NCBI RefSeq assembly: GCF_001186125.1
Contig: NW_014040441.1
Span: 14,045 to 36,442, forward strand
DNA length: 22,398 nucleotides
DNA from: Sphaeroforma arctica JP610
Lineage: Eukaryota > Opisthokonta > Ichthyosporea > Ichthyophonida
Direction of reading: 5' to 3'
The notes under the pieces were generated by a model that was not told the DNA's origin, made no database searches, and saw nothing but the letters and a program-made list of their open reading frames with translations. The position numbers and the translations under genes are program-made. Shown one piece after another: positions 10,806 through 20,260 of this stretch (position 1 is the first letter of the stretch; the number at the start of each line of letters is the position of its first letter).

Positions 10806-11900
10806 GATTCCTTTACCCGTGTATCTACCAAGTATTTGAACACTCCAAATTACTTGCAAGTAGCATATATATAGACGGACTGACTTTTCTAGTGTATATC
10901 CGCCACGTTCTATTGTTCACGAGCGAGCTATGAATTTTAAAAATGTTATTATCACACGAAAGTAAGCTTTTTTTCTGATGTCATGCAGCGACAAATTGCC
11001 TTAACCTCAATGCGTTTAACGTTGAAACGTATAAGCTGTAAAACGACGTCCATTTACGTTCCGACGTTTATATTGGAATGTCCTAAAGGGTGTCGCTGAG
11101 GGCCATATTCGGAGCCCTAAGGTGCAAAGTGTATGATACTGACCATCTAGTATGCTATAATTCGGATAAAAAGTATAGTTAATTCAAGTACTTTAACCTG
11201 TGTAAACGTTTTAAAGTTCAAATAACGAATAAATAAGCGTTTACATTCGGAGGCCCTTCTATTTTAAATAATGTAACCGGATTGTGGTTCTATAATAGGT
11301 TGCACCCCATTGGCCTGCTTTGGCAAACTAAAAAATTTGTTTTGTTTTGTTTTATCACACGTAAGTGTAAATACAGGCGTGTATACTCATTACAGGGAGT
11401 CAAGGACCGCATCAGCCGTCAGCCCGTCACGTTGTTTGGACTTTGGTGGCATGTTGACACTTGACAGCGACACCGTCCACCGACTCAGTCACACCTCACA
11501 TGGGATAAATATTTATGGGGTTTTTCTGTTTGTTTTATTTAAAAAAAACCCCTATATATTTTTCTTTTTAGGGAGAGAGGGTCATGTAATATTTGACCGA
11601 AATTTGGAGTAAAATACAATCAGTACACATTTAATCCCCAGATTTGTAGTAGGACCGAATGGGCCCTTTTTTGAGGTGCAGGTGCGCGACCTCACCGATT
11701 CCACGTGAGGGGCGGTCCACTCTTAATGCGAGAAGAGAAGGGAGAAAGAATCATCTTGCCCTATGGACACAAACCTGATTATATTCACTACTTGCACACT
11801 AACACGCTTGTGACTACGACCCTACCACAAGCTTTGTACACACCCGCAGATATACACACATACACACATTATACACATACACATACATACAAACGGCAAC
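10806..11900. promoter_or_regulatory. Divergent intergenic region, presumed bidirectional promoter
   Basis: It separates the start codons of the minus-strand dehydratase (10805) and plus-strand eIF3L (11901). An inverted CCAAT-type element (CCCATTGGCC) is at 11306-11315. GGGGTTTTT at 11517-11525 can pair with AAAAACCCC at 11544-11552. The last 90 bases before the eIF3L ATG are a CA/TA-rich leader. Position makes it promoter-bearing; transcription start sites cannot be read from sequence alone. Confidence 0.5.
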
Positions 11901-12344
11901 ATGGAGCAAACCTACTCTACCGATGCTTCTGATTTGCAGAACATGCGCAAATATCACAACCAGGCAGCTATCGAGGAAGACGAGGATGCTGAACAGGACA
12001 CCGCAGCCAATGTGATTGATGAGTCATACATCCTACCCGATGTTGTGCGTGATTTCATCCTGTACTTTAACGAGCACGTGGTCAATCGTGAGGTGGGAGT
12101 GATTCAGAACATCTACGAGAACTCATGGCAGAAGCTGAGCGATCGCTTCTTTAGTGACTGCACATGGCCACCTGTTGGTATGTAGTGTGATTTTTTTGTG
12201 ATGTTAAAGACGTTGCTTTTTTTAACGTCTGGCAATAGCTGTATACATATGTAGTATGATCGCATCTCACCTATGTCTCAATTTACTATATATTATATAT
12301 ATGTATATATATTTGTGTGTGTGTGTGTGCATGTGTGTGTATAT

Positions 12345-12378
<34 letters not shown>

Positions 12379-12699
12379 NNNNNNNNNNNNNNNNNNNNTG
12401 TGTGTGTATTTATATATTTATATATATATATATATATTGTGTGTGTGTTATTTTTATAAATTTAAACATATACGTCTATGTCTATGTATATGTATATACA
12501 TACATGTACACACACTCACACCCACCCACACACACATATATATATGGCATATATTTATCCATATATATATATATATATATGTATATACGTGTGTATGTGT
12601 ATTTATATATGTTGTATGTATGTATGTATTTTTAGGTATATGTATGTATGTCTTTATATATATAGGTATGTATGTCTTTATATATATAGGTATGTATGT

Positions 12700-12730
<31 letters not shown>

Positions 12731-13192
12731 ACACCGACACTTTCACATATACACACATATACATGCACACAGACAGACACACACACACATATTTATATAT
12801 AATATATGTATGTATGTATGTGTTTATGTATTTATGTATGTATTCAGGTATATATCTTCTCGTATGGTTGGATTTTTTGTGTATTACATGGGGACATATT
12901 TGCTTATACTCATAGAGGTGCCGTGAACTGATTTGCACGCCGTAGTCGCTTTGCATATATATTTATTACGTTGAATACATAGTTCTGCGGTGGTGGTTCT
13001 TATTAGCAGAAGCTTCCCAGCAACTTGTACCCTCACTCAGTCTTTGTACTTGCGCTAATGTGATTGAGCATTGTCTCAAATTGCGTAGGTTCTTTCAAAC
13101 ACGCTACATCCAAGCTCTCGCACTGTAGTAAGACACTTGAAAATCTGACACTATTGATGTAACGGATATATGCTTGTATCACACATACACTC

Positions 13193-13228
<36 letters not shown>

Positions 13229-16200
13229 TTCGCGTGTGTTTATATAAGTATAGCGTATTAGATATTGAGTTTGTATTCCATGATTTATGCGTATACCGAA
13301 GTTGTGTGCGTATGACCTTCGCGAGGCTCGTTCCCATATTTATTGTAGTCATCTCTCTATAGCGGGTGTTAGGGCAGGACAAGTATATATGCTAACGTAT
13401 GCATGCATATACATCTCTGTACGTGTATATGTACCAATTTGTTTTGTATGTATTACATAGTCCCTTACACATACGGAGTATCCGTATATTCTAGATATAG
13501 CACCTGACATACACATCCGATGTTCATGGATACTATCCCCTAGAATGCGCAAAAGCACATCTGCGGCAAAATATACTGTGAGCGATCATATGCTATTCTT
13601 GTGTAGCATTATCACGGTTGTACATAGTCTACTTATTTGTATACATACTCAATCCTCCTCTGAACTCAATCCACACAGATACCATCTCCCAGTTGGTGAA
13701 CGGCAATGAGGTGTTCCTGTACCTGTACAAGGAGTTGTACTACCGCCACATATACGCCAAGCTCAACCCAACCCTCGAGCAGCGGTATGTGCATTTGACT
13801 TGTATGTATCTCTAAATTCTGAACAAGGCGTTGTGTATGAACGTTTACGGTGGATAGCTTGACTGTAGTTCAGGAGTGTGCACACTCGACTTGCAATGAG
13901 TTTATATCTGCAACAGGACGCGGTGTGCGCACGTGGCTTTATATTGAAAATATGTAATGCACGCACACGTATTGATAGCTTGCTTAACGTATTAAATGCT
14001 TGCTTACAGCTCGAGGGTATGCCTCGACTGGCAAGTATCTATATCTGAAATACTATAAAGTGTTGTGTATGTGTCTAGACGCGAAATAGAAGTGTGTACA
14101 CGTGTTCGAACATTTAAGCCAATGAGAATCCAGTTAATCACGAGATGCGCCCGAATACAGGTATTTAAACCAATGAAAATGGCGAATCGTCCTGATTGTC
14201 TGCCGCTGTACATTCTCATCGCAGGTTCGAGTCGTTTGAGAATTACTGCGATCTGTTCAACTATATCCTCAACCCAGAGGGACCCGTCGACCTTGAGATG
14301 CCCACCCCATGGCTGTGGGATATCATTGATGAGTTCATCTACCAGTTCCAAGCCTACTGCCAGTTTAAGTCGGTGCACAAGGGCCGTTCCATGCAGGTAA
14401 ATACACACGATACGGCCATATATATATATATATATATACACTCGCACATATATATACAATATATATATGGATGTGTTTATATGTTTATATACCTATAGAT
14501 ACAATCATACATATGCGAATCTAAATGAGTAGCCCAGCATGTATATGCATTTGCATACGCATTGTCGAATTCAAAATCAGTTGTCTTTTCAAAATAATTT
14601 CTGTTGTAGACGTATTCTGGGTTGATCAGTTTCATATACTTTTTTCTGTACATTCAATCCGAGTAGTCAGACACTCGTGCTGTCCCTGTGGCGCAGTGTT
14701 GGCTGACCACAAGTCTTGTTTATCAATTCTATAAATAGACGGCCACCTAAATCTGTGTCTTGGTTCTTTTTTTATTCTTTAAACTTATCAGATATTCCAT
14801 ATATGTTTTACATTGTATTTTAAGATGTTATTATATATATCGGGAACCACTCATCCATTCTTGTTACTAATAACCACCTATCCTTTCTCACTAATAACAC
14901 CTATCCTTTCTTCTTACTAATAACCGCTTGTTTACCCTCACAGGATGTAGAACATATCAACAACAACCCCCACATCTGGGATGTCCAGAGTGTGTTGAAG
15001 ATCCTCTACTCTGTGGTGGAGCAATCCAAGATCAATGACCAGCTCATTGCCTTCAAGAATGGGTCCGACCCAGCCCTCGTGTCTGGTAAGTTCGATGTAT
15101 AATACATACCGTCCATGGGTTTTAGTCCATAAATGTGCGTATTTGTGCGTACATGTACATACATGTTCAACCGCAAATGTAATTGCCCTTAGAGCATACA
15201 GTTCCACACTTAACTATATATATGTGTATGTGTGTAAATGTATGTATGCACAGTATATGCTCTGGGGTACTATTCTGTTTGTGCGGGTTCATTATCCTTT
15301 GTTCGTGCACTTTGTCTGTTGATCGCCTATGTTCCTATGGGATCTCCTGTGCATATCACGTTGGTTGTACTGCTTTGTAGTAGGTATTTTGTATGTAGGT
15401 TACAAACGCGTTCTAAGCTTTTCAATTCAAACACCTTGATTCAATAACAGATCACTTTCCTCGTCATCCACTACTTGCCGAATCTTAAGCTATCTCTTAA
15501 CCCAATTCCAGAGTCTCTGATACTTCAAGACCTATCTTCCGTCTCAAACACACTCCACATTTTCCATACTCCCATTTATAGACCCATCTCCCGTCTCCAA
15601 TACACCCCACTTCATCCCACTCACCCACTCGCAGGCATTTACGGCGGGCACCAACTGTACCGCCAGCTGGGCTACTTCTCGCTCATTGGTCTGTGTCGGG
15701 TGCACTGCATCCTGGGAGACTACTACACCTCGCTTAAGGTGTTGGAGCATGTAGAGCTTAACAAGAAGGGTATCATGGGCGTGCCTGCGTGCCAGACCAC
15801 CACGTATTACTATGTGGCCTTTGCGTACATGATGATGCGAAGAAACAAGGACACCATCCGTGTGTTGTCGAGTATCCTTACCTACATCCACCGCACCAAG
15901 CAGTTCAATGCGCACTCGTACCAGGTATGCGTGGGTGTGTGGATAAGTATTTACATGTGTGTGTGCACGAATATATATATAAATATATATACTATCATTC
16001 AACATTTGTTTAGCCAATCACTTATACACATTTATATATACTAATGCCCCATAAACAGTACACAGACAAAGAAGAATGAACAGGTGTATGCCATGCTGGC
16101 CATTGCCTACAACACACTCACTTCACTCAACATCTATATGTATATATGCATGTATACCCACTCTCACACACTTTCCATATCCAATTGTATCCTAAACTCT

Positions 16201-18935
16201 CTATCCCATATACAAACCTCTTCTCAACAGTACGAAGACATCCAGAAGAAGAATGAGCAGATGTACGCCATGCTGGCTATTGCTGTGTCGCTGTCACCCA
16301 CACGTCTGGACGACAACTTGGACCAACAACTGAGAGAGAAGTTCGGTGATAAGATGCAGAGGATCCAGCGGGGAGAGGATGCTCTCGAGGGCTTTAAGGA
16401 GTTGTTTATGTTCTGCTCGCCCAAGTTTGTGACCCCAGTCGGTCCTCCCGCGGATGGAACAGGTACGGTTGGCTGTGGTGGATGTATTGATTCTCGTGTG
16501 GTGTAGCGTGGGGGCGGTGTGTGTATCATCTTTTTGGTTGTGGAGGCACATGGTGTAAGGTGACGTCTTGATTCTGTTCATAGGCACACATGGCATAGGG
16601 AGTATTCAATTCCTTGTGTTCTCGTTGATTGCTCAGTTTGTAACGTAGCGCAAGATAGACCCTTCGCGCACTCGAGAGAATTGCCATATGATCACCGAAA
16701 AATCAACTGTTATTTCGTCTTCGATTGCTTTTTCTGTCACCTATTGCTTATTCTGTCACCTATTGCTTATTTCGTCTTCGATTGCTTATTTAGTCACCTA
16801 TTACTTTTTCTATCATCGATTGCTCATTCTGCCACTTGTTGCTTATTTCGTCATCGATTGCTTATTCAGTCACCTATTAATTCTGTCATCGATTGCTCAT
16901 TCTGCCACTTGTTGCTTATTTTGTCATCGATTGCTTATTCAGTCATCTATTACTTCTTCTGTCATCGATTGCTCATTCTGCCACCTGTAGCTTATTTTGT
17001 CATCGATTGCTTATTCTGTCACCCAGTGCAAGACTACGCCTTGGCTGCCCAAGCAAAGCAGATGAAGCTGTTCCTGGCTGATGTCGGACAACAGGTGGAC
17101 GTCCCCACAATCCGCTCATACCTCAAGCTCTACACTACTATGCCTATCAGGTAACTATGGCTAGTGGGATTGTTTGTTATGTGTGTGTGACATTACTACA
17201 CTATATCTCGTACAAACGGATATATCACACTACTATGCCTATCAGGTAACTGTGGCTAGTGGGATTGTTTGGTATGTATGTGTGACTTTACTACACTAGC
17301 TCTTACGAATGTATATACTACACTACTATGCCTATCAGGTAACTGTGGCTAGTGGGATTGTTTGTTATGTTTGTGTGACATTACTACACTATAGCTCTTA
17401 CGAATGTATATACTACACTACTATGCCTATCAGGTAACTGTGGCCAGTGGGATTGTTTGTTATGTGTGTGACATTACCACACCTTAGCTCATACATATGA
17501 ATATGATGTCATTCACATACACCTATACATGCACTCACACAGACTCAGCTCACAATTGTGTGCGCTATGAAATTGCTATACTCCTTTTCAAAACCGCCTG
17601 CAAACTGGCCGCTTTCATCTCAGCCAACGAAAAACATATCTCACACACCTATTCTTGTACACGCGTAAACGCTTTAATCAATATGTCCTAATAATCTTAT
17701 ATTCGTTTCTTCGCTACAACGATGTAACCAACATATTCTATCAGTCTCAAATTTATTTATCGACAATAACGCTGTAATTAGTATGTCCCAATAATCTTTA
17801 ATTTCTTTTCTCCGCCATAACGTTGTCACCAGCATGTCTTCACATATCACACCTACCTATTGTACACGCGTAAACGCTGTAATCAATATGTCCTAATACC
17901 CTTAAATTCTTTTCTCCGCTATAACGATATCACTAGCATGTCTTCATAATCTTAATATTACCTTGTTCATAACCCCTACAGCAAACTAGCCACATTCATC
18001 CAAACCGACGAAGAAACCTTCCGCACATATCTCTTCCTGTACAAGCACAAGCTCAGCTCAGTGAGTTGGTCAGAGGGGTCGCCTCTGACGGGCGAGCGAA
18101 CAAGCGGCAGTGACGTGGACTTCTACTTGGACGCGGACATGATCCACATAGCCGATACGAAGATAGAGCGTCGATTTGGCCAGTACTACTTACGACAGGT
18201 GTGTGTGGTGAGGGTTCGATGTAGTTCGTGTAGTATGCTGTCACACATAGTTAAATATAACGGTGTGTCGTGTCGGATTGTTTATGCGCTTTGCTTGCGC
18301 TTATTATTTATGTCGTTGTGTTTGTGATATAGTGCCACCGTATAGTATAGCGCAATGTAGCGTACTATAACGTAGTTTAGTGTAGTTAAGTGTATTTTAT
18401 TGTAATATGGTGTAGTATAGCGTGTATCCTTCGGTTGTGCTATGGTTCATTATAGCGCAATGTAGCGTGAAATAACGTAATTTAGTGTAGTATGGTGTAT
18501 CGTAGCGTGTATCCTTCGCATGTGTGCATGCTTACGTGGATGTGTCTGGAGATGGTTCTTTGAAGTTTGTATCATTATGTAATATGGCGTAAACGTCCTT
18601 CGCTTGTGCACATACGTACGTCGGCATAATCCCCTCTCATAGCATATATTTGCCTGTGCCCGCTTTCATACGTATTTATAAACGCAGTAATGTATGCAAT
18701 CATCCGTATGCAGGCAAAAATTTACCATAATTAAACTTCTACTCGAATGAGAATCTTGAAAAACGTTGTATTATATGCAAGCATCTATATGCAGACAGAC
18801 ATGTACTATAATTAAACTTCTACTCAAGTGAATATCTATCTCGACCTCAAACCACATCTCTATACCCATCGCAATACACAGGTCGATAAGCTTGCTGCCA
18901 TCCAGCGCTCAATGCAAAGAAAACTGTGGAACTAA
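11901..18935 (+). CDS. EIF3L: Eukaryotic translation initiation factor 3 subunit L (9 exons, 537 aa)
   Basis: This is a PCI-domain subunit of the eIF3 complex, which binds the 40S ribosomal subunit during translation initiation. Exons are 11901-12177, 13679-13784, 14225-14396, 14944-15085, 15635-15924, 16231-16462, 17027-17150, 17982-18198 and 18882-18935. All are GT..AG and phases agree. Family landmarks, in order: KELYYRHIYAK (110-120), WLWDIIDEFIYQ (157-168), LGYFSLIGL, TYYYVAFAYMMMRR (289-302), LREKFGDKM, TIRSYLKLYTTMP and DMIHIADTKIERRFG (about 500-514). Human eIF3L is 564 aa, so the protein is full length; the N-terminal 40 residues are acidic and divergent, as is usual. The start context AACATGG is good. 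The splice edges of exons 2, 4, 6, 7 and 8 have extra copies in neighbouring introns. Confidence 0.97.
12207..12229. other. Small inverted repeat in eIF3L intron 1
   Basis: AGACGTT and AACGTCT flank a T-rich nine-base loop shortly after the exon 1 donor. It could form a 7-bp hairpin in the transcript; no function is implied. Confidence 0.4.
12285..12870. repeat. Low-complexity TA / TG / TATG repeat block in eIF3L intron 1
   Basis: Mixed TA, TG, CA and TATG/TGTA tracts occupy almost 600 bases. Two near-identical TATATATAGGTATGTATGTC units occur around 12657-12700. Long Tyr/Ile/Cys reading frames on both strands here are products of the repeats. Confidence 0.95.
12379..12398. other. Assembly gap (20 N)
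   Basis: Exactly 20 N lie inside a TA run. The true size is unknown because dinucleotide repeats collapse in assemblies. It does not affect the coding exons. Confidence 0.99.
12880..13678. other. Distal part of eIF3L intron 1, nothing recognised
   Basis: Apart from a short TA/TG tract at about 13194-13230 there is no recognisable feature before the acceptor CCACACAG at 13671-13678. Confidence 0.5.
14011..14080 (+). repeat. Copy of the eIF3L exon 2 end and donor in intron 2
   Basis: CTCGAGGGTATGCC here matches the exon 2 end CTCGAGCAGCGGTATGTGC (13774) with a 4-base gap. Similarity continues for about 60 bases into the intron (GTATCTATATCTGAAATACT against GTATGTATCTCTAAATTCTG, then GTTGTGTATG in both). 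The period is about 237 bases. The copied donor GTATGC still looks functional, and a CTTACAG acceptor-like sequence directly precedes the copy. Confidence 0.7.
14400..14854. other. eIF3L intron 3, AT-rich, nothing else recognised
   Basis: It contains a short TA microsatellite at about 14418-14470 and otherwise unremarkable AT-rich sequence before the repeated branch-point region. Confidence 0.5.
14855..14943 (+). repeat. Triplicated branch-point / polypyrimidine segment before eIF3L exon 4
   Basis: Three units of 23-27 bases carry CTAATAAC, preceded by pyrimidine-rich CCATTCTTGTTA, CCTTTCTCA and CCTTTCTTCTTA. The cores lie at 14867-14874, 14891-14898 and 14917-14924. ACTAATAAC resembles the TACTAAC branch-site consensus. 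The last core is about 20 bases from the AG at 14942-14943, a suitable distance for use. Confidence 0.8.
15535..15634 (+). repeat. 56-bp duplication upstream of eIF3L exon 5 acceptor
   Basis: CTATCTTCCGTCTCAAACAC and CCATCTCCCGTCTCCAATAC, each followed by a CCACATTTT- or CCACTTCAT-like segment, are about 56 bases apart. They lie in the pyrimidine-rich tract that ends in the exon 5 acceptor CTCGCAG. Confidence 0.6.
16053..16112 (+). repeat. Decayed copy of eIF3L exon 6 start and acceptor in intron 5
   Basis: After an AAACAG acceptor at 16053-16058, the sequence matches the first 60 bases of exon 6 (from 16231): AAGAAGAATGAACAG against AAGAAGAATGAGCAG, then GCCATGCTGGCCATTGCC against GCCATGCTGGCTATTGCT. 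A 5-base deletion puts it out of frame. A GTGTAT donor-like sequence follows at 16084, so 16059-16083 could be a 25-base microexon carrying an in-frame TGA. Confidence 0.88.
16463..17026 (+). repeat. Minisatellite of about 19-bp monomers running into the exon 7 acceptor
   Basis: From about 16710 to the acceptor, monomers such as ATTGCTTATTCTGTCACCT and ATCGATTGCTTATTCTGTC alternate. They form a higher-order unit of about 73-79 bases; the CTGCC marker is at 16829, 16902 and 16978. The last monomer ends in GTCACCCAG, which is the exon 7 3' splice site, so the polypyrimidine tract of the intron is itself repeat. 16463-16700 is ordinary intron. Confidence 0.9.
17130..17490 (+). repeat. Four tandem copies of the eIF3L exon 7 end with its 5' splice site
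   Basis: ACTACTATGCCTATCAG followed by GTAACT(A/G)TGG occurs four times, with donors at 17151, 17246, 17339 and 17434 (periods 95, 93 and 95). Only the first is joined to the real exon; the others sit in intron 7. Copies 2-4 share GTAACTGTGG while copy 1 has GTAACTATGG. All four have a valid GT donor. Use of any later donor would read ATC AGG TAA, a stop directly after the normal junction. Confidence 0.97.
17588..17663 (+). repeat. Decayed copy of eIF3L exon 8 start in intron 7
   Basis: GCAAACTGGCCGCTTTCATC matches GCAAACTAGCCACATTCATC at the exon 8 start (17981). Similarity continues through GCCAACGAAAAACATATCTC (parent ACCGACGAAGAAACCTTCCG, ACATATCTC) and TGTACACGCGTAAAC (parent TGTACAAGCACAAGC). 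The acceptor has become CTGCAAAC without AG. Confidence 0.85.
17650..17960 (+). repeat. About 100-bp tandem repeat, three copies, in eIF3L intron 7
   Basis: AACGCTTTAATCAATATGTC, AACGCTGTAATTAGTATGTC and AACGCTGTAATCAATATGTC begin three units near 17668, 17768 and 17873. Each continues through TAATCTT..TTTC..CGCTA(C/T)AACG..CAGCATGTCTTC-like sequence. Copies 1 and 3 are preceded by TGTACACGCGTAAAC, the decayed exon 8 segment, so the array seems to have grown from the exon 8 edge. Confidence 0.88.
18345..18620 (+). repeat. Imperfect repeats in eIF3L intron 8
   Basis: ATAGCGCAATGTAGCGT at about 18347 recurs at about 18453, each followed by AACGTA(G/A)TTTAGTGTAGT and, later, AGCGTGTATCCTTCG. 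A shorter third piece with CGTCCTTCGCTTGTGC lies near 18594. The period is about 106 bases, on top of a shorter TAGTGTAGTATGGTG-like motif. Confidence 0.8.
18691..18835 (+). repeat. 82-bp tandem duplication in eIF3L intron 8
   Basis: TATGCAATCATCCGTATGCA and TATGCAAGCATCTATATGCA begin two units that share ATAATTAAACTTCTACTC. They lie about 82 bases apart, 50-190 bases upstream of the exon 9 acceptor. Confidence 0.85.
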
Positions 18936-19335
18936 GTCCAAGTATTTTAGTATGATCGTCTAGCCTGGCACTCGAGATCATCGGACAGTCCGACCACCGG
19001 AGAACTGACACTCGGTCAATTTAAAAATTGGATTCCCGTCTGGTCATAGTATACGACGGCCACCGTAGCGAATACGGACGCATATCTTTAAGTACGGAGA
19101 CAAGGACGTTGCTAAAGTCTTTTGTACGCCATGGTATAGAGCACTACGTATTCTATGGGGGGATATAGGTACATATAACCGTTGATAAAGTCTTTGTACA
19201 TATAACCGTTAAGGGTGTGTAGCGGACATGTTATTTGAAGTGCCGGGAGTGCTCATAGGTTATTGAGAGTGTGCTTTGATTTAGCCTCGATGCGTTCTAA
19301 CGCAATGGGTGTGGCGTTGTAGGAGAGTCGGAAGG

Positions 19336-19341
19336 AATAAA
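19336..19341 (+). promoter_or_regulatory. Possible eIF3L polyadenylation signal
   Basis: AATAAA lies 400 bases after the eIF3L stop codon on the coding strand. Its position is plausible but cleavage cannot be confirmed from sequence. Confidence 0.35.
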
Positions 19342-19454
19342 CTGACGAAACTGAGTTGTCTCATGGCGTCACAACGGTTGTGTGCTCTCTAGTTGCAGAG
19401 TTGGAGGATCCATTTCCGAACCCCAAAACTTTGAACAGTTGTATATTTATGCAC

Positions 19455-19710
19455 TAGTTGGAGAACACCTACCCGAATTCAGTTGATATTTAGGCTAATT
19501 GGATAACACCTACCCGAATCGATTCGCAGAAATACCCGATTGTTGTCATTCATTTTTAACATTTGTTACTTTTTAATTTGTTTGTACCTACTCGATTAAA
19601 ATCGTAGATATGATACCTTTTATTTTGTTTATAGGTACCCGATTTAAATCGAAGGCATGATACCTTTTAGTTTGTTTATACCTACCCAATTTAAATTATA
19701 GACATGGATA
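19455..19710. repeat. Tandem repeats carrying short palindromes
   Basis: Two units starting TTGGA(G/T)AACACCTACCCGAA are 40 bases apart. Three units of about 47 bases follow with TACCTACTCGATT, GTACCCGATTT and ACCTACCCAATTT, each then reading GATATGATACC- or GACATGG-like. Most units centre on a palindrome: CGAATCGATTCG at 19515-19526 and CGATTTAAATCG at 19640-19651 are perfect 12-mers. Confidence 0.8.
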
Positions 19711-19920
19711 TGGAACGACAAGGTCTCATCCACACTCGCACTCGATAGTTATCATTCAAACGACCAAGTTTTAATATTTGATACCTACCAATGTGTTAAA
19801 ATACCTACGTAGGCATATTCAGTGGTAGATTTAACCCTATTTAACTCAGCTAGTTTTAAGCCCCCTCCGCAAATAAATCGGCCGCGTCGACATTGAACGG
19901 AATAAAGTAGGATAGAGCAT

Positions 19921-20060
19921 GAAGTACGGCTTTTCCGACGAGGAGAATTTGAATTTACTATTATTATATTGATGCTTTGCCTCTTGAAGAACAAGAAGGC
20001 TATAATTATTGACGTACGACTCTTTGGACGAGGCCAATTTAAATCCTTATCTATTATCAC
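19921..20060. repeat. About 91-bp tandem duplication
   Basis: GAAGTACGGCTTTTCCGACG and GACGTACGACTCTTTGGACG begin two diverged units. Each continues with AGGxxAATTTxAATTT-like and TATTATxTTGATG-like sequence. The minus-strand open frame across them is repeat-derived. Confidence 0.7.
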
Positions 20061-20082
20061 TGAATTGGAAATGGGTTTAGTT

Positions 20083-20088
20083 TTTTAT
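20083..20088 (-). promoter_or_regulatory. Possible polyadenylation signal of the third gene
   Basis: AATAAA on the minus strand lies about 170 bases beyond the predicted TAG stop at 20263-20261. Confidence 0.35.
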
Positions 20089-20260
20089 TGGGATCAATAA
20101 TCGGGTCATGTCCCAATTAGACTGTGGGGTCGTCTCTGCGGTTGATGTTCTGCCACGCACGCTTCGTTCGCGCTTCCCTTATACTGTTCGCCACTGTCAG
20201 CAGCTTAGCGTCTCTCTGTATGGTGGGGGACGGTAGAGACATTTAGGAAAACCTTAAACC

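Larger units (their letters stand above)
18936..20260. other. Convergent intergenic region between eIF3L and the third gene
   Basis: This 1.3 kb lies between the eIF3L stop and the stop of the minus-strand gene. It holds presumed 3' UTRs and the tandem repeats listed separately; no exon or RNA gene is evident. A small duplication (GTACATATAACCGTT) occurs near 19168 and 19196. Confidence 0.6.

Noticed and set aside
12256-12956. Long Tyr/Ile/Cys-rich open frames on both strands
   Set aside because: They are translations of TA, TG and CA microsatellites, and some cross the N gap.
13010-13135. Possible copy of eIF3L exon 2 upstream of the exon
   Set aside because: Only scattered short matches with inconsistent spacing.
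14004-14459. 151-codon minus-strand frame opposite eIF3L exon 3
   Set aside because: It is a shadow of the real exon on the other strand, extended into intron repeats.
18061-18066. GTGAGT as a possible donor inside eIF3L exon 8
   Set aside because: Reading continues in frame across it and matches the conserved C-terminal region (SGSDVDFYLDADMIHIADTK). No acceptor nearby restores the frame.
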